Below are positions 23,677 to 32,628 of a DNA stretch of 43,798 nt, one piece after another. Position 1 is the stretch's first letter. Every line of letters begins with the position of its first letter. The stretch comes from an uncultured Gammaproteobacteria bacterium (GTDB lineage: Bacteria > Pseudomonadota > Gammaproteobacteria > Pseudomonadales > Pseudohongiellaceae), in NCBI GenBank assembly GCA_913058135.1, contig CAJXPR010000019.1:1-43798 (forward strand), written 5' to 3'. The notes under the pieces are model-generated. The model did not search any database. It was not told where the DNA came from and saw only the letters and a list, made by a program, of their open reading frames with translations. The position numbers and the translations under genes are program-made.

Positions 23677-24525
23677 TTGGTCTCTGTGTTGTGCCCGGGT
23701 CTCACCGCGATTGTTCTTATCGCGATGTTGGCCTGGGCCGGGCACAGTCTGGCAAGACTTTTCTGGTTAATCACTTCACCACAGAGCTCTGTAGCCACCG
23801 GCCTGGTGCTGCCTGTCGCAACGGCAGCACCAGGCCACAGGCGAGAGTCTGCCGTCGATATTGTCTACCTGCAGGAAAACTTTCGGCTTGGCAATGGTCG
23901 TGGTGATGCCACCCAAAGTGCTGTTAATGGCCAGTCGCAGCAGGCTGTCAGCACTCGCTTAAGTCTGGTGTTGCGCGGCGCCATCGCCGGGACCACCGAT
24001 GCAGATTCATCGGCCATTATCGCCAGTGGTGACCTGCAACGGGTGTATTTCGTGGGCGAGGAACTGCAGTTCACTGCGCCGGGGGTGACGCTGGACAGCG
24101 TACACCCCCAGTATGTTGTGCTGAACAACAATGGTCGCCTGGAATCGCTGTGGATGTATGAACCGCAAACAGCGGCCGGTGTGCCGGCGACGACGGGTGT
24201 CACCGTCGATATCGATACTGTTGTGTCTGCGCAGCCATCGCCGGTTGCGCGAAACAATGGCGGCGTGCAGATCCGCGTCTACCGCGACAATGGCATGGTA
24301 CAGGGTCTGCAGATCAGGGACGACAGTGACAGGACGGTGCTCGAGACGGCCGGTCTTCAGGTTGGCGACATAATAACGGCAGTAGACGGCGTGGCGATCA
24401 ACCAGGGCAGCGATGTAACGGCGCTGACACGTGAACTGGAAAACCGGGCGCAGGTAGACCTGGCGCTGATCCGCAACAACACCACAGTGACGGTGACCGT
24501 GAGCCGTGACGCGTTTGTATTCTGA
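23677..24525 (+). CDS. gspC: Type II secretion inner-membrane protein GspC
   Basis: Links the inner-membrane platform to the secretin GspD. A membrane helix near the N-terminus (TAIVLIAMLAWAGHSLARLFWLI) is followed by the periplasmic homology region (VDIVYLQENFRL through RVYFVGEELQF and VVLNNNGRLESL) and a C-terminal PDZ domain (about 195-280, LQVGDIITAVDGVAINQGSDV). The first conventional start is TTG 23677, with no Shine-Dalgarno. An in-frame CTG at 23644 has GGGAG 6 nt upstream and would add MNTIYQKTRQS, giving the usual basic cytoplasmic tail, so a non-canonical start is likely. First gene of the gspC-N operon. Confidence 0.85.
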   Translation: MVSVLCPGLTAIVLIAMLAWAGHSLARLFWLITSPQSSVATGLVLPVATAAPGHRRESAVDIVYLQENFRLGNGRGDATQSAVNGQSQQAVSTRLSLVLRGAIAGTTDADSSAIIASGDLQRVYFVGEELQFTAPGVTLDSVHPQYVVLNNNGRLESLWMYEPQTAAGVPATTGVTVDIDTVVSAQPSPVARNNGGVQIRVYRDNGMVQGLQIRDDSDRTVLETAGLQVGDIITAVDGVAINQGSDVTALTRELENRAQVDLALIRNNTTVTVTVSRDAFVF

Positions 24526-24549
24526 CGATAACTGCAGGAACTCCTTTTG

Positions 24550-26571
24550 ATGAAACAGCAGGCCATGATAAGCAAGCAAGTGTTCCCGGGATCTGCCATT
24601 TGGCGCCTGTTGGGCGCTCTGGTGTTGACCTTTGTGCTAGTCACCGAAGTGCAGGCGCAGGCACAAAGCTGGACGCCAAACTTTCGTGACAGTGATATTC
24701 TGGAAGTCATTCGGGCAGTGCAGGATGTGACCGGCAAAACCATGATCATAGACCCCCGTGTTCGCGGTCAGATCACGGTGATGAGCAGCCAACCGGTGGA
24801 TGCGCAGGGTTACTACAGCATTTTTCTGCGTGCCCTGGACATCAACGGTTTTACCGCCGTTGAATCCAGCAACAATATGGTCAGCATTCTGCCTACTCAG
24901 GAAGCGCGTTCCGCGCCTCTGCCATTCTCCAATTACGATACCACCGACAGCAACCGCTACGTGACCGAGGCCATACAGCTGGACAATGTGTCGGTGACGG
25001 AAGTGCTGCCTGTGCTAAGACCGCTGGTATCACAAAGCAACGGGCAGATGTCGGCCTACCCGAACGGCAATATGATTGTGCTGGTCGACACGGTGGCCAA
25101 TATCGAGCGTATCAGACAGATACTGGAACGTATAGATCAGACGTCGATTCCGGAAACCGAAGTGGTCAGACTTGAATTCGCAGAAGCGGGGACGGTGGTC
25201 GCATTGCTGCGTGAAATGAACGAAGATCCGCAGATTGTGGATCAGGAGCCGGTAGGTACGCGGCTGCAGATCAGCGCCGATGCACGCACCAACTCCGTGC
25301 TGATCACCGGCGGCCAACGCCAGCGCGACAATATTCGTGGTCTGGTGCGGTTGCTGGATCAGCCGCGTGAGCAAAGCGGCAACACCCGCGTGGTCTACCT
25401 CGAGTATGCCGATGCAGGGCGTATCGCGGAAGTGCTCAGTTCGGTGGTGCGCAATATGTTCGGCCTGGCAGAAGGTGACAATGTTGACAATCAGACCGCC
25501 CGACGGGCGACCATCGAGGCGGACCCGGACAACAATGCACTGATCATTACAGCCGGTCTGGATATCATCGATTCGCTGCTGGATATCGTGCAGCGCCTGG
25601 ACATCCAGCGGGCGCAGGTACTGGTAGAAGCAGTCATTGTCGAAATCAACGACGATGTTGGGCAGAACCTGGGCATTCAGTGGCTGTTGCGCGACGAAAG
25701 CGGCGCCTTTGCCGGCAGTTTTGATGCCGGTAATAACGCGCAGCAGTTGGAGCAGATATTCGGCGGTGCACTGAGTGAAGACCGCACTGCAGCACTGACG
25801 GGCATTGCTCGTGGCCTGGCGGGCAGTGCCGGCCAGACGATCGGTTTGGGTCGGCTTGGTGGTAGCACTGATCTGCTGGCGTTGATTGATATGCTGCAGG
25901 CCAACTCCGGAGCCAACATTCTGTCGACGCCGAACATCCTGACTACGGACAACACTGAAGCAGTGATCACCGTCGGTGAAAGTGTGCCCTTTCTGACAGG
26001 CTCCTTTACCACCCCCGGCGGCAGCGGCGGTGTCGAGAACCCGTTCCAGACCATCAATCGGCAGAATGTCGGTACCACCCTGAAAGTGACGCCGCACGTC
26101 AACCGTGGTGATCGTGTGGCGCTGGACATCAGTCAGGAGATCTCCAGTATTTCGCCCAAGGCTGGCGCCGTGGACCTGATCACCAATGAGCGCAAGATTG
26201 AAACACGGGTCACCGTCGCCGATGGTGAGACTGTCGTGCTTGGCGGACTGATCCGGGACAATGTGGTGCAGAGCGAAACCCGTGTACCACTGCTGGGCAG
26301 TGTGCCGGGCCTGGGTCATCTGTTCCGCTCGCGCAGCAGCTCGGTACAGAAAACCAATCTGCTGGTATTTATTCGGCCGACCATTCTGCGTACTGACGAT
26401 GCGCTGCGTGGCGCCACCGCTGAAAAGTATCAGTTGATACGTGATCAGCAGCTGCAGCAGACGCCGCTGCACGGTTTCCTGTTTGATGCCGGTGAACTGC
26501 CGGTGTTGCCATCCTGGGAAAGCGTGTCGCCTGGCGCCTCACAGGCAGCAGAGACCGGGGACGCGCCGTGA
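24550..26571 (+). CDS. gspD: Type II secretion outer-membrane secretin GspD
   Basis: Forms the multimeric outer-membrane channel of the T2SS. A signal peptide (ends about residue 38, VQAQAQS) is followed by N0 (FRDSDILEVIRAVQDVTGKTMIID), repeated N1-N3 KH-like domains (for example VTEVLPVLRPLVSQ, VVRLEFAEAGTVVALLREM and VVYLEYADAGRIAEVLSSV), and the secretin core with VPFLTGSFTTPGG and TTLKVTPHVN, then a C-terminal region (VFIRPTILR). At 673 residues it is normal length. ATG 24550 has AGGA 10 nt upstream; a TTG directly before it is in frame. The last bases overlap the gspE start (GTGA). No pilotin gene (gspS) or gspAB is seen in the window. Confidence 0.96.
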   Translation: MKQQAMISKQVFPGSAIWRLLGALVLTFVLVTEVQAQAQSWTPNFRDSDILEVIRAVQDVTGKTMIIDPRVRGQITVMSSQPVDAQGYYSIFLRALDINGFTAVESSNNMVSILPTQEARSAPLPFSNYDTTDSNRYVTEAIQLDNVSVTEVLPVLRPLVSQSNGQMSAYPNGNMIVLVDTVANIERIRQILERIDQTSIPETEVVRLEFAEAGTVVALLREMNEDPQIVDQEPVGTRLQISADARTNSVLITGGQRQRDNIRGLVRLLDQPREQSGNTRVVYLEYADAGRIAEVLSSVVRNMFGLAEGDNVDNQTARRATIEADPDNNALIITAGLDIIDSLLDIVQRLDIQRAQVLVEAVIVEINDDVGQNLGIQWLLRDESGAFAGSFDAGNNAQQLEQIFGGALSEDRTAALTGIARGLAGSAGQTIGLGRLGGSTDLLALIDMLQANSGANILSTPNILTTDNTEAVITVGESVPFLTGSFTTPGGSGGVENPFQTINRQNVGTTLKVTPHVNRGDRVALDISQEISSISPKAGAVDLITNERKIETRVTVADGETVVLGGLIRDNVVQSETRVPLLGSVPGLGHLFRSRSSSVQKTNLLVFIRPTILRTDDALRGATAEKYQLIRDQQLQQTPLHGFLFDAGELPVLPSWESVSPGASQAAETGDAP

Positions 26572-28040
26572 GCGAACAGGCAACGGACAATGGCTTCGCC
26601 ATGCTGCCCTATGATTTTGCCGATGCGCATGGCGTCATCGTGGACGAGGGTGTGGTCTACCATCGCCCTGGTCTGACAGTGCCCGTGCTGACGGAATTGC
26701 GTCGGGTATTGGGACGCGCGTTCTCACCGGTCAAGCTCGACGCAGAGACATTTCAACAACGTCTGACCCGTCTCTATCAGAGCGGCGCCGATGCCGCGCA
26801 GCGCGCCGCCGACGAACTGGGTGATGATTTTGACCTGGGTGCACTGGTCGACGATATTCCCAAAAACAGTGATCTGATGTCGGGCGCTGACAACGCGCCG
26901 GTCATCCGGCTGATCAATGCCGTGCTGTCGCAGGCTGTGCGGGAAAAGGCATCCGATATTCATATTGAACCGTTTGAACACAAAGTGTCGGTCCGTTTCC
27001 GCGTCGACGGGGTGCTGCGTGATGTGCTGGCGCCCAAAGCTGAACTGGGTCCGGTGCTGGTGTCGCGTTTGAAAGTCATGGCACGACTGGATATTGCTGA
27101 AAAGCGTTTGCCGCAGGACGGAAGAATCAGCGTGCGCCTGGCCGGGCATGCCGTGGACATCCGGGTATCCACCATACCCTCATCATTTGGTGAACGTGTA
27201 GTGCTGCGCTTGCTGGACCAGGCTGCCGGGCAACTGAACCTGGAACAGCTGGCGATGCCGGCGCAGGTCTATCAGGCTTTCAGCCGCGCCCTGCAGAAGC
27301 CACATGGCATTATTCTGGTAACCGGTCCTACCGGCTCAGGTAAAACCACCACGCTTTACGCGGGACTGCATCATATCAACAACCGCCAGCGCAATATTCT
27401 GACCATCGAAGATCCGGTGGAATATCTGCTGCCCGGTATCGGCCAGACACAGGTCAATGCCAAGGTCGACATGACGTTCGCGCGCGGCCTGCGGGCCATC
27501 CTGCGCCAGGACCCGGATGTGGTGATGGTGGGTGAGATACGGGATCAGGAAACGGCTGCCATTGCCGTGCAGGCATCGCTGACCGGCCATCTGGTGTTGT
27601 CAACGCTGCATACCAACACGGCGATCGGAGCAGTAACACGCCTGCAGGACATGGGCATTGAACCCTTTCTGTTGTCATCCAGTATCGAAGTGATTCTGGC
27701 CCAGCGTCTGGTGCGTTGCCTGTGCCAGCAGTGTCGCCAGCCGGTGGCGGCAGACCTTACCGAGCAGCAGCGCTTTGGTTTGCCGGCGGGATCCATGGTT
27801 TACCGCGCCCACGGTTGTGATGCGTGCAACCAGAGTGGCTACAAGGGCCGGACCGGTATCTATGAACTGATCGAGATCGATGAAGAGTTGCGTCGTCTTA
27901 TTCACGATGGCGCCGGTGAACAGACCATGCTGGCACATCTGCGCGCCACCAGCCCGGCCATTGACGAGCATGGCCGGCAGCGCGTGCTGGCCGGTGAAAC
28001 CAGCCTGGAAGAAGTGTTGCGGGTAACCACATGGGCATGA
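26568..28040 (+). CDS. gspE: Type II secretion ATPase GspE
   Basis: Cytoplasmic hexameric ATPase that powers pseudopilus assembly. The N-terminal domain binds GspL. The core has Walker A GPTGSGKT (253-260), the Asp box TIEDPVEYLLPGI, Walker B-like ILRQDPDVVMVGEIRDQETA and the His box LVLSTLHTNTA. A tetracysteine zinc motif (CLCQQC ... GCDACNQSGYKGR) lies near the C-terminus, as expected for T2SS ATPases. 490 residues is typical. The GTG start overlaps the gspD stop by 4 nt, so translation is likely coupled. gspF follows after 40 nt. Confidence 0.96.
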   Translation: MSEQATDNGFAMLPYDFADAHGVIVDEGVVYHRPGLTVPVLTELRRVLGRAFSPVKLDAETFQQRLTRLYQSGADAAQRAADELGDDFDLGALVDDIPKNSDLMSGADNAPVIRLINAVLSQAVREKASDIHIEPFEHKVSVRFRVDGVLRDVLAPKAELGPVLVSRLKVMARLDIAEKRLPQDGRISVRLAGHAVDIRVSTIPSSFGERVVLRLLDQAAGQLNLEQLAMPAQVYQAFSRALQKPHGIILVTGPTGSGKTTTLYAGLHHINNRQRNILTIEDPVEYLLPGIGQTQVNAKVDMTFARGLRAILRQDPDVVMVGEIRDQETAAIAVQASLTGHLVLSTLHTNTAIGAVTRLQDMGIEPFLLSSSIEVILAQRLVRCLCQQCRQPVAADLTEQQRFGLPAGSMVYRAHGCDACNQSGYKGRTGIYELIEIDEELRRLIHDGAGEQTMLAHLRATSPAIDEHGRQRVLAGETSLEEVLRVTTWA

Positions 28041-28080
28041 ACATGATCACCCGGACGCCAGTGGCAGAGGTGCGCTAGCC

Positions 28081-29301
28081 ATGGCCTCATTTACCTATCA
28101 GGCCCTGGATGCCGATGGCAAAAAAGTTACCGGGGTCATGGAAGGCGACGGTGAACGTCAGGTACGCGCGCAGTTGCGAGCGCAGAATCTCAAACCGCTG
28201 GCCATCAGCTCCGGCAAGGCACCCGTGTCGGCGGCAGGGTTGGCAAGTGTGTTGCGGCGCCAGCGCCGACTGTCGGTCGCTGAATTGTCGCTGGTCAGTC
28301 GACAACTGGCATCATTGATACAGTCGGGATTGCCACTAGACGAAGCACTGCAGATCAGCGCGCGGCAAAGCCGCAATATTCGCGTGCAAACGTTGTTGTC
28401 ACAAGTGCGCTCGCGGGTGCTGGAAGGCCACACACTGGCGCAGGCCATGAGCGAACATCCGGCAGCCTTCGATCGTATGTACTGCGCCATGGTGCGCGCG
28501 GGTGAATCCGCCGGCTATCTGGGTGAGGTCATGGAGCGCCTGGCTGAGTATACCGAGACTGGTCAGCAGTCCCGGCAAAAATTACAAATGGCGCTTATTT
28601 ATCCGTTGGCGTTGTTGGGTGTCAGCGTGCTGGTGGTCAGCCTGTTGATGACGTTTGTGGTGCCGCGACTGGTGAGTATGTTTGCCAGTTCCAACAGGGA
28701 CTTGCCGGGATTGACGCAGGCGCTGATTGTGGTCAGTGATTTTATGGCGTCGGGCTGGGCGCTGTTGCTGCTGGCGGTAACGATTGCCGCTGTGGTTGGC
28801 TTTCGCTGGCGCCTGCGGGATGTGAGCGCGCGCAAGCGCTGGCATCAGTTTCTGCTGCATATACCTTTGCTCAGCGACATGCTCAGACAGATGGACAGCG
28901 CCCGGTTTGCGTCAACGCTTGCCATCCTGCTGAGCAGCGGTGTGCCTCTGCTGGAATCTGTGCGTATCGCTGCGCAGGTACTGGATAATGAAGTGATGCG
29001 AACGGCCACTGAGCAGCTGGCAGTACGCGTGCAGGAAGGTGGCAGCTTCAGCAAAAGCATGCAACAGGCGGATGTGTTTCCGCCACTACTGGTGCAGATG
29101 GCCGCCAACGGCGAAGCCAATGGCACCCTGGCCAAACAGTTGGCTTACGCCGCAGATAATCAGGAGCGCGAGCTGCAGATGCGGCTGGGTGCGGCCATGG
29201 CCCTGCTCGAACCCTTGACCATTGTGCTGATGGGGGGGCTGGTGACCCTGATTATGCTGGCTGTGCTGTTACCGATTTTCGATATCAATACGCTGATCTG
29301 A
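28081..29301 (+). CDS. gspF: Type II secretion inner-membrane platform protein GspF
   Basis: Polytopic platform protein that contacts GspE and GspL. Two cytoplasmic T2SSF domains (about 70-195 and 270-395) are separated by membrane helices (around 178-202 and 222-242), with a last helix near the C-terminus (IVLMGGLVTLIMLAVLLPIF). The N-terminus MASFTYQALDADGKKVTG is diagnostic. 406 residues is the usual length. The ATG at 28081 has AGGTG about 9 nt upstream. It lies between gspE and gspG in the standard order. Confidence 0.95.
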   Translation: MASFTYQALDADGKKVTGVMEGDGERQVRAQLRAQNLKPLAISSGKAPVSAAGLASVLRRQRRLSVAELSLVSRQLASLIQSGLPLDEALQISARQSRNIRVQTLLSQVRSRVLEGHTLAQAMSEHPAAFDRMYCAMVRAGESAGYLGEVMERLAEYTETGQQSRQKLQMALIYPLALLGVSVLVVSLLMTFVVPRLVSMFASSNRDLPGLTQALIVVSDFMASGWALLLLAVTIAAVVGFRWRLRDVSARKRWHQFLLHIPLLSDMLRQMDSARFASTLAILLSSGVPLLESVRIAAQVLDNEVMRTATEQLAVRVQEGGSFSKSMQQADVFPPLLVQMAANGEANGTLAKQLAYAADNQERELQMRLGAAMALLEPLTIVLMGGLVTLIMLAVLLPIFDINTLI

Positions 29302-29344
29302 CCGGCGGCAACGCCCCAAAATTGTTAACGAGGAAGTAGACATT

Positions 29345-29803
29345 ATGCAAATTCAACAACAGGCAGGCCCGGCAAAGGCCGGCCAGCGCGGTTTCAGTCT
29401 GATCGAGATTCTGGTGGTGCTGGTCATCATGGGACTGCTGATCAGTATCATCGCGCCCAACGTATTGGGCCGCGCCGACGAGGCCAGAGTACAAAAAGTT
29501 TTTGCCGATTTCAGCGCCATCGAAACGGCATTGCGCATGTACCGGCTGGACAACTATGCCTATCCCAGCAGCGAACAGGGCCTGAATGCACTGGTTGAAC
29601 GGCCGACGCTGGCGCCCGCACCAGCCAACTGGAAAAGTGACGGCTATCTGGAATCACTACCGGTCGATCCCTGGGATAACCCCTATCTGTACCTGAGTCC
29701 GGGGCAGAACGGTGATTACGACATTTTCACTTACGGCGCAGATGGTACACGTGGCGGCGAAGGCCAGAATGCTGACTACGGCAACTGGCAGGACACGGAG
29801 TAA
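29345..29803 (+). CDS. gspG: Major pseudopilin GspG
   Basis: Builds the shaft of the periplasmic pseudopilus. A short leader ends in Gly16 followed by FSLIEILVVLVIMGLLISI, a type IV prepilin cleavage site with Glu at +5, to be processed and N-methylated by a prepilin peptidase not encoded here. The C-terminal part has the GspG hallmarks YPSSEQGLNALV, DPWDNPYLYLSPGQNGDYD and a late GADGTRGGEG calcium-binding loop. 152 residues before processing. GAGGAAG lies upstream of the ATG. Higher expression than its neighbours would be expected; the 43-nt spacing from gspF is the widest within gspF-N. Confidence 0.96.
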   Translation: MQIQQQAGPAKAGQRGFSLIEILVVLVIMGLLISIIAPNVLGRADEARVQKVFADFSAIETALRMYRLDNYAYPSSEQGLNALVERPTLAPAPANWKSDGYLESLPVDPWDNPYLYLSPGQNGDYDIFTYGADGTRGGEGQNADYGNWQDTE

Positions 29804-29810
29804 GCAGACG

Positions 29811-30377
29811 GTGCAGGGCAGGGCGCAGGGTTTCACTCTGATTGAAGTGCTGGTGGTGATGACCATCATGGGCCTGATCGTCAGCGTGGTGACGCTGTCG
29901 GCGGGTTCCCTGTCTGCGGTTTTTGGCGACGACAGCGAAGGGGCGGCGGAATCGGCTGCAGATGCGCTGTTGATGCTTATGACAGCCGCCTCGTCACAGG
30001 CGGTGCTAGGCGGCGAGCCCATGGCTTTGGCGTTTGCCTCTCCATCAACGGCATCAGAAGACGGAGTCACTGTAACCTGGCTGCGCTATGCGCGCACTGC
30101 AGGCGGTTCTGTTCGCGATCGACAGGCGGTGTGGCAGCAGGTATCCGTGCAAAGTCAGCTTCGGGACGTGAATTTACCGCCGAATGTCGGCAGTGAGCTG
30201 ATCATAGAAGGCGAACTGGTCAACACGCGGTCGCTGACAGAATACCCTGGCACGCCGGCGCTGGTGTTTTTTCCAACCGGGGAAAGCACGGCATTCGAAT
30301 GGTCACTGTCGCAGGAAGATCAGGAAATTACGCTAGGCAATACCACGACCGGACTGATTGAGAGGCGGCAGCCATGA
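29811..30377 (+). CDS. gspH: Minor pseudopilin GspH
   Basis: A minor pseudopilin of about 188 residues with a 7-residue leader ending in Gly, then FTLIEVLVVMTIMGLIVSVVTL with Glu at +5. The remainder is the variable GspH globular domain ending in WSLSQEDQEITLGNTTTGLIERRQP. I chose GTG 29811, 7 nt after the gspG stop with GGAG 10 nt upstream. The longer frame from 29712 would overlap gspG by 92 bp and lacks a prepilin-like leader. The stop overlaps the gspI ATG by 4 nt. Confidence 0.9.
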   Translation: MQGRAQGFTLIEVLVVMTIMGLIVSVVTLSAGSLSAVFGDDSEGAAESAADALLMLMTAASSQAVLGGEPMALAFASPSTASEDGVTVTWLRYARTAGGSVRDRQAVWQQVSVQSQLRDVNLPPNVGSELIIEGELVNTRSLTEYPGTPALVFFPTGESTAFEWSLSQEDQEITLGNTTTGLIERRQP

Positions 30378-30778
30378 CGCCCGGGCTGAGAGTAACAGAG
30401 CAGGGGTTTACCCTGGTGGAAGTCATGGTGGCACTGTTTATCGTAGCCGTTGCGTTGCCCGCGCTGATGTTTCAATTGGGTACACAGTTGAGCAGCAGCG
30501 GCGCCTTGCAGGACAAGACGCTGGCATCCTGGGTGGCGCAGGATCAGCTGGCCATACACAGCCTGCAATCGGGCGGCAATACAGCCACCGATTTGCAGGG
30601 TGAACGTCTGCTGGCCGGGCGCGAATGGCCCTGGCAGTTGTCGACCCAAGCGACCCCCGTACCAGGTATGGTACGACAGACGCTTAGCGTTTATCCCGAT
30701 GCCGTGGCGAGGCAACGGCAGCGTGACGCTGTCGTCGAGATAACGGTCTACGCGAGGACGGCGACAAGGTATGAATAA
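30374..30778 (+). CDS. gspI: Minor pseudopilin GspI
   Basis: A 134-residue minor pseudopilin that nucleates the pseudopilus tip with GspJ and GspK. Leader cleavage after Gly11, then FTLVEVMVALFIVAVALPALM with Glu at +5. The C-terminal domain (QDKTLASWVAQDQLA onward) has the typical GspI AxWIAxNQ-like segment. It overlaps gspH by 4 nt and gspJ by 8 nt. Confidence 0.93.
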   Translation: MTPGLRVTEQGFTLVEVMVALFIVAVALPALMFQLGTQLSSSGALQDKTLASWVAQDQLAIHSLQSGGNTATDLQGERLLAGREWPWQLSTQATPVPGMVRQTLSVYPDAVARQRQRDAVVEITVYARTATRYE

Positions 30779-31556
30779 CGTCATCATATCCGCGGACAAC
30801 AGTCAGCGCGGGTTTACCCTGATCGAGCTGCTGATCGCGATGGCATTGACAGCTCTTATAGGGGCCATGTCATACAGATTTCTGGATACGGCGCTGGCGG
30901 TGTCGGAACAGGGCACAGACGTCCTCGGGCAGATCAATGAGATCGAGCGGGTCTGGCTGTTGCTGGCGTCTGACCTGCAGCAGGCCAGCCCCCGCTCTGC
31001 AGCCAGACCCGCTATCGGCGTCGACGCACTGGCGACTACCGATGTCCTCGCCAATGGGCGTCCGGCCATGCTCAGTCAGGCAGGCGGCGGCATATTCCTG
31101 CCCTCTGTCCTGCAACGACCGGGTGCGCAATTGTGGTTTGTGAGAGCTGGCTGGAGTAATCCCTTGCAACAGCAACGATCCGAATTGCAGCGAGTCGCAT
31201 ACCGTGTTGTTGATGGGGCGCTGTATCGGGATTACTGGCCGGAGCGCAACCAGAATCTGGCAGAAACACCTGCTGGCAGTCTGCGCCTGCTGCAGGACGT
31301 TGAATCGTTGAGTTTCCGGTTTTTACCGGTCGGCAGGTTCCCGGACGAGGACGCCTGGTCGCGAGAATGGCCACCGATGCCGGGCGCCGGTGGCAGTGCC
31401 GGTACCAGTGCCGGTAACGGTGCCGTGTCACCGGGCGCTGACCGGCATGCGGTCGATGAACTGGCGGCGCGCTTGCCGGCTGCCGTGGAAGTTCAACTGC
31501 AAAGCAGCCAGCTCGGGATTATCAGTCGCGTTTTCTTACTGGCGGGGGCACCATGA
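30771..31556 (+). CDS. gspJ: Minor pseudopilin GspJ with a Gly/Ser-rich insert
   Basis: Tip-complex pseudopilin of 261 residues, longer than most GspJ (about 200). Cleavage after Gly14, then FTLIELLIAMALTALIGAMSY with Glu at +5. The body has the family block RVAYRVVDGALYRDYWP and a late LPAAVEVQLQSSQLG strand. An insert around residues 204-225 (GAGGSAGTSAGNGAVSPGA) is low complexity and encoded partly by a 12-nt tandem repeat (31395-31418). It looks like a flexible loop and was probably made by repeat slippage. It overlaps gspI by 8 nt and gspK by 4 nt. Confidence 0.93.
   Translation: MNNVIISADNSQRGFTLIELLIAMALTALIGAMSYRFLDTALAVSEQGTDVLGQINEIERVWLLLASDLQQASPRSAARPAIGVDALATTDVLANGRPAMLSQAGGGIFLPSVLQRPGAQLWFVRAGWSNPLQQQRSELQRVAYRVVDGALYRDYWPERNQNLAETPAGSLRLLQDVESLSFRFLPVGRFPDEDAWSREWPPMPGAGGSAGTSAGNGAVSPGADRHAVDELAARLPAAVEVQLQSSQLGIISRVFLLAGAP
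31395..31418 (+). repeat. 12-nt tandem repeat inside gspJ
   Basis: AGTGCCGGTACC followed by AGTGCCGGTAAC and a partial third copy (GGTGCC), adding Ser-Ala-Gly-type residues in frame. Changes in copy number would keep the reading frame. Confidence 0.6.
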
Positions 31557-32611
31557 TGCGCGCTCTGGCAGACGATCTGAGCTTCCCGGCACGCCATCGC
31601 GGCAGCGCCCTGGTGTTGGCGTTACTGATTGCCGGACTGGTGGCAGTGCTGGCGGTACAGCTTGGTCAGGCCTTTGTACTGCAGGCCAATCGAACCGAAA
31701 ACGGACTGCTGCAGACGAGCTTCAACGCCTACCTGCAAGGCGCCGAAACCCTGGCAGCACAGGCGCTTGCAGTCGACGGTGTGGACTCGCAGATTGATCA
31801 CCTGCAGGAGGCCTGGGCCACCCGGTTGCCGCCATTTCCCACGGATGATGGTTGGCTGGAAGTTCAGCTCATTGATGCCCAGGGACTGTACAACCTCAAC
31901 AATCTATCGGTCACGAGCCGCTACCATGATGATCTGTCGGTCCCGCCGACACAGCGCTTCAGCGAACAGCAAAAGCAGTTTATCCGCCTGCTGCAGAGCT
32001 TCACCGACTACCCCTTGAGTGAGGCGGAAGCCATTGAGATCACCGAAGCGGTTATCGACTGGATCGATGCCGATGATCAGCCGGCCGGCCCCGGTGGTGC
32101 CGAGTCGCTCTATTACAGCGCAGAAGCACTGGCGCTGAATGCCGCCAATCAGTTTGTCGTTGACGTCAGTGAGCTGGCGTTGGTGCGGCATATGACCCCG
32201 GCACTTTTGATGCGGTTGCAACCACTGGTGACTGCACTGCCGATGCCCACGGCGCTCAATATCAATACCGCAGCACCGGAGATTCTGGGCGTGATCAATG
32301 CCTCCCAGGACCTTGAGCCGTTACCGGCGGAATCAGTCTCGGCCTTGACGCAATACCGGGCTCAGACAGTTTTCACGGAGACGACAGAACTTGCCACCGT
32401 GCCGGTACTCCAGGGTATAGGCGACAAAATCGCGCTGAATGAAAACCAGGGTGATGATGAGAACGGGCAGAGCCGTCCGTACGGCGTCTCGAGTGAGTAC
32501 TTCGTCATTTATGCCAGTGCGACCATTGGTGAGCGCACCCGCTTCATGAAGGCATTACTGTTCCGTGATGAAAACGGTGTGCGTACATTAACCAGAAATT
32601 TCGCTTTATAG
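31553..32611 (+). CDS. gspK: Minor pseudopilin GspK
   Basis: The largest minor pseudopilin, expected to cap the pseudopilus tip. Cleavage after Gly17, then SALVLALLIAGLVAVLAVQLG. Residue +5 is not Glu, which is the normal exception for GspK. The globular domain has LQEAWATRLPPFP, then VTSRYHDDL, an ALNINTAAPEIL helix-hairpin-helix-like motif and a C-terminal FVIYASATIGERTR strand. 352 residues is typical. Starts 4 nt inside the end of gspJ (ATGATG). Confidence 0.94.
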   Translation: MMRALADDLSFPARHRGSALVLALLIAGLVAVLAVQLGQAFVLQANRTENGLLQTSFNAYLQGAETLAAQALAVDGVDSQIDHLQEAWATRLPPFPTDDGWLEVQLIDAQGLYNLNNLSVTSRYHDDLSVPPTQRFSEQQKQFIRLLQSFTDYPLSEAEAIEITEAVIDWIDADDQPAGPGGAESLYYSAEALALNAANQFVVDVSELALVRHMTPALLMRLQPLVTALPMPTALNINTAAPEILGVINASQDLEPLPAESVSALTQYRAQTVFTETTELATVPVLQGIGDKIALNENQGDDENGQSRPYGVSSEYFVIYASATIGERTRFMKALLFRDENGVRTLTRNFAL

Positions 32612-32628
32612 ATTAACGAGAACGGACT

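Noticed and set aside
25030-26472. 480-codon open frame antisense to gspD
   Set aside because: Same reason: mirror of a strongly conserved secretin gene, no promoter or ribosome site.
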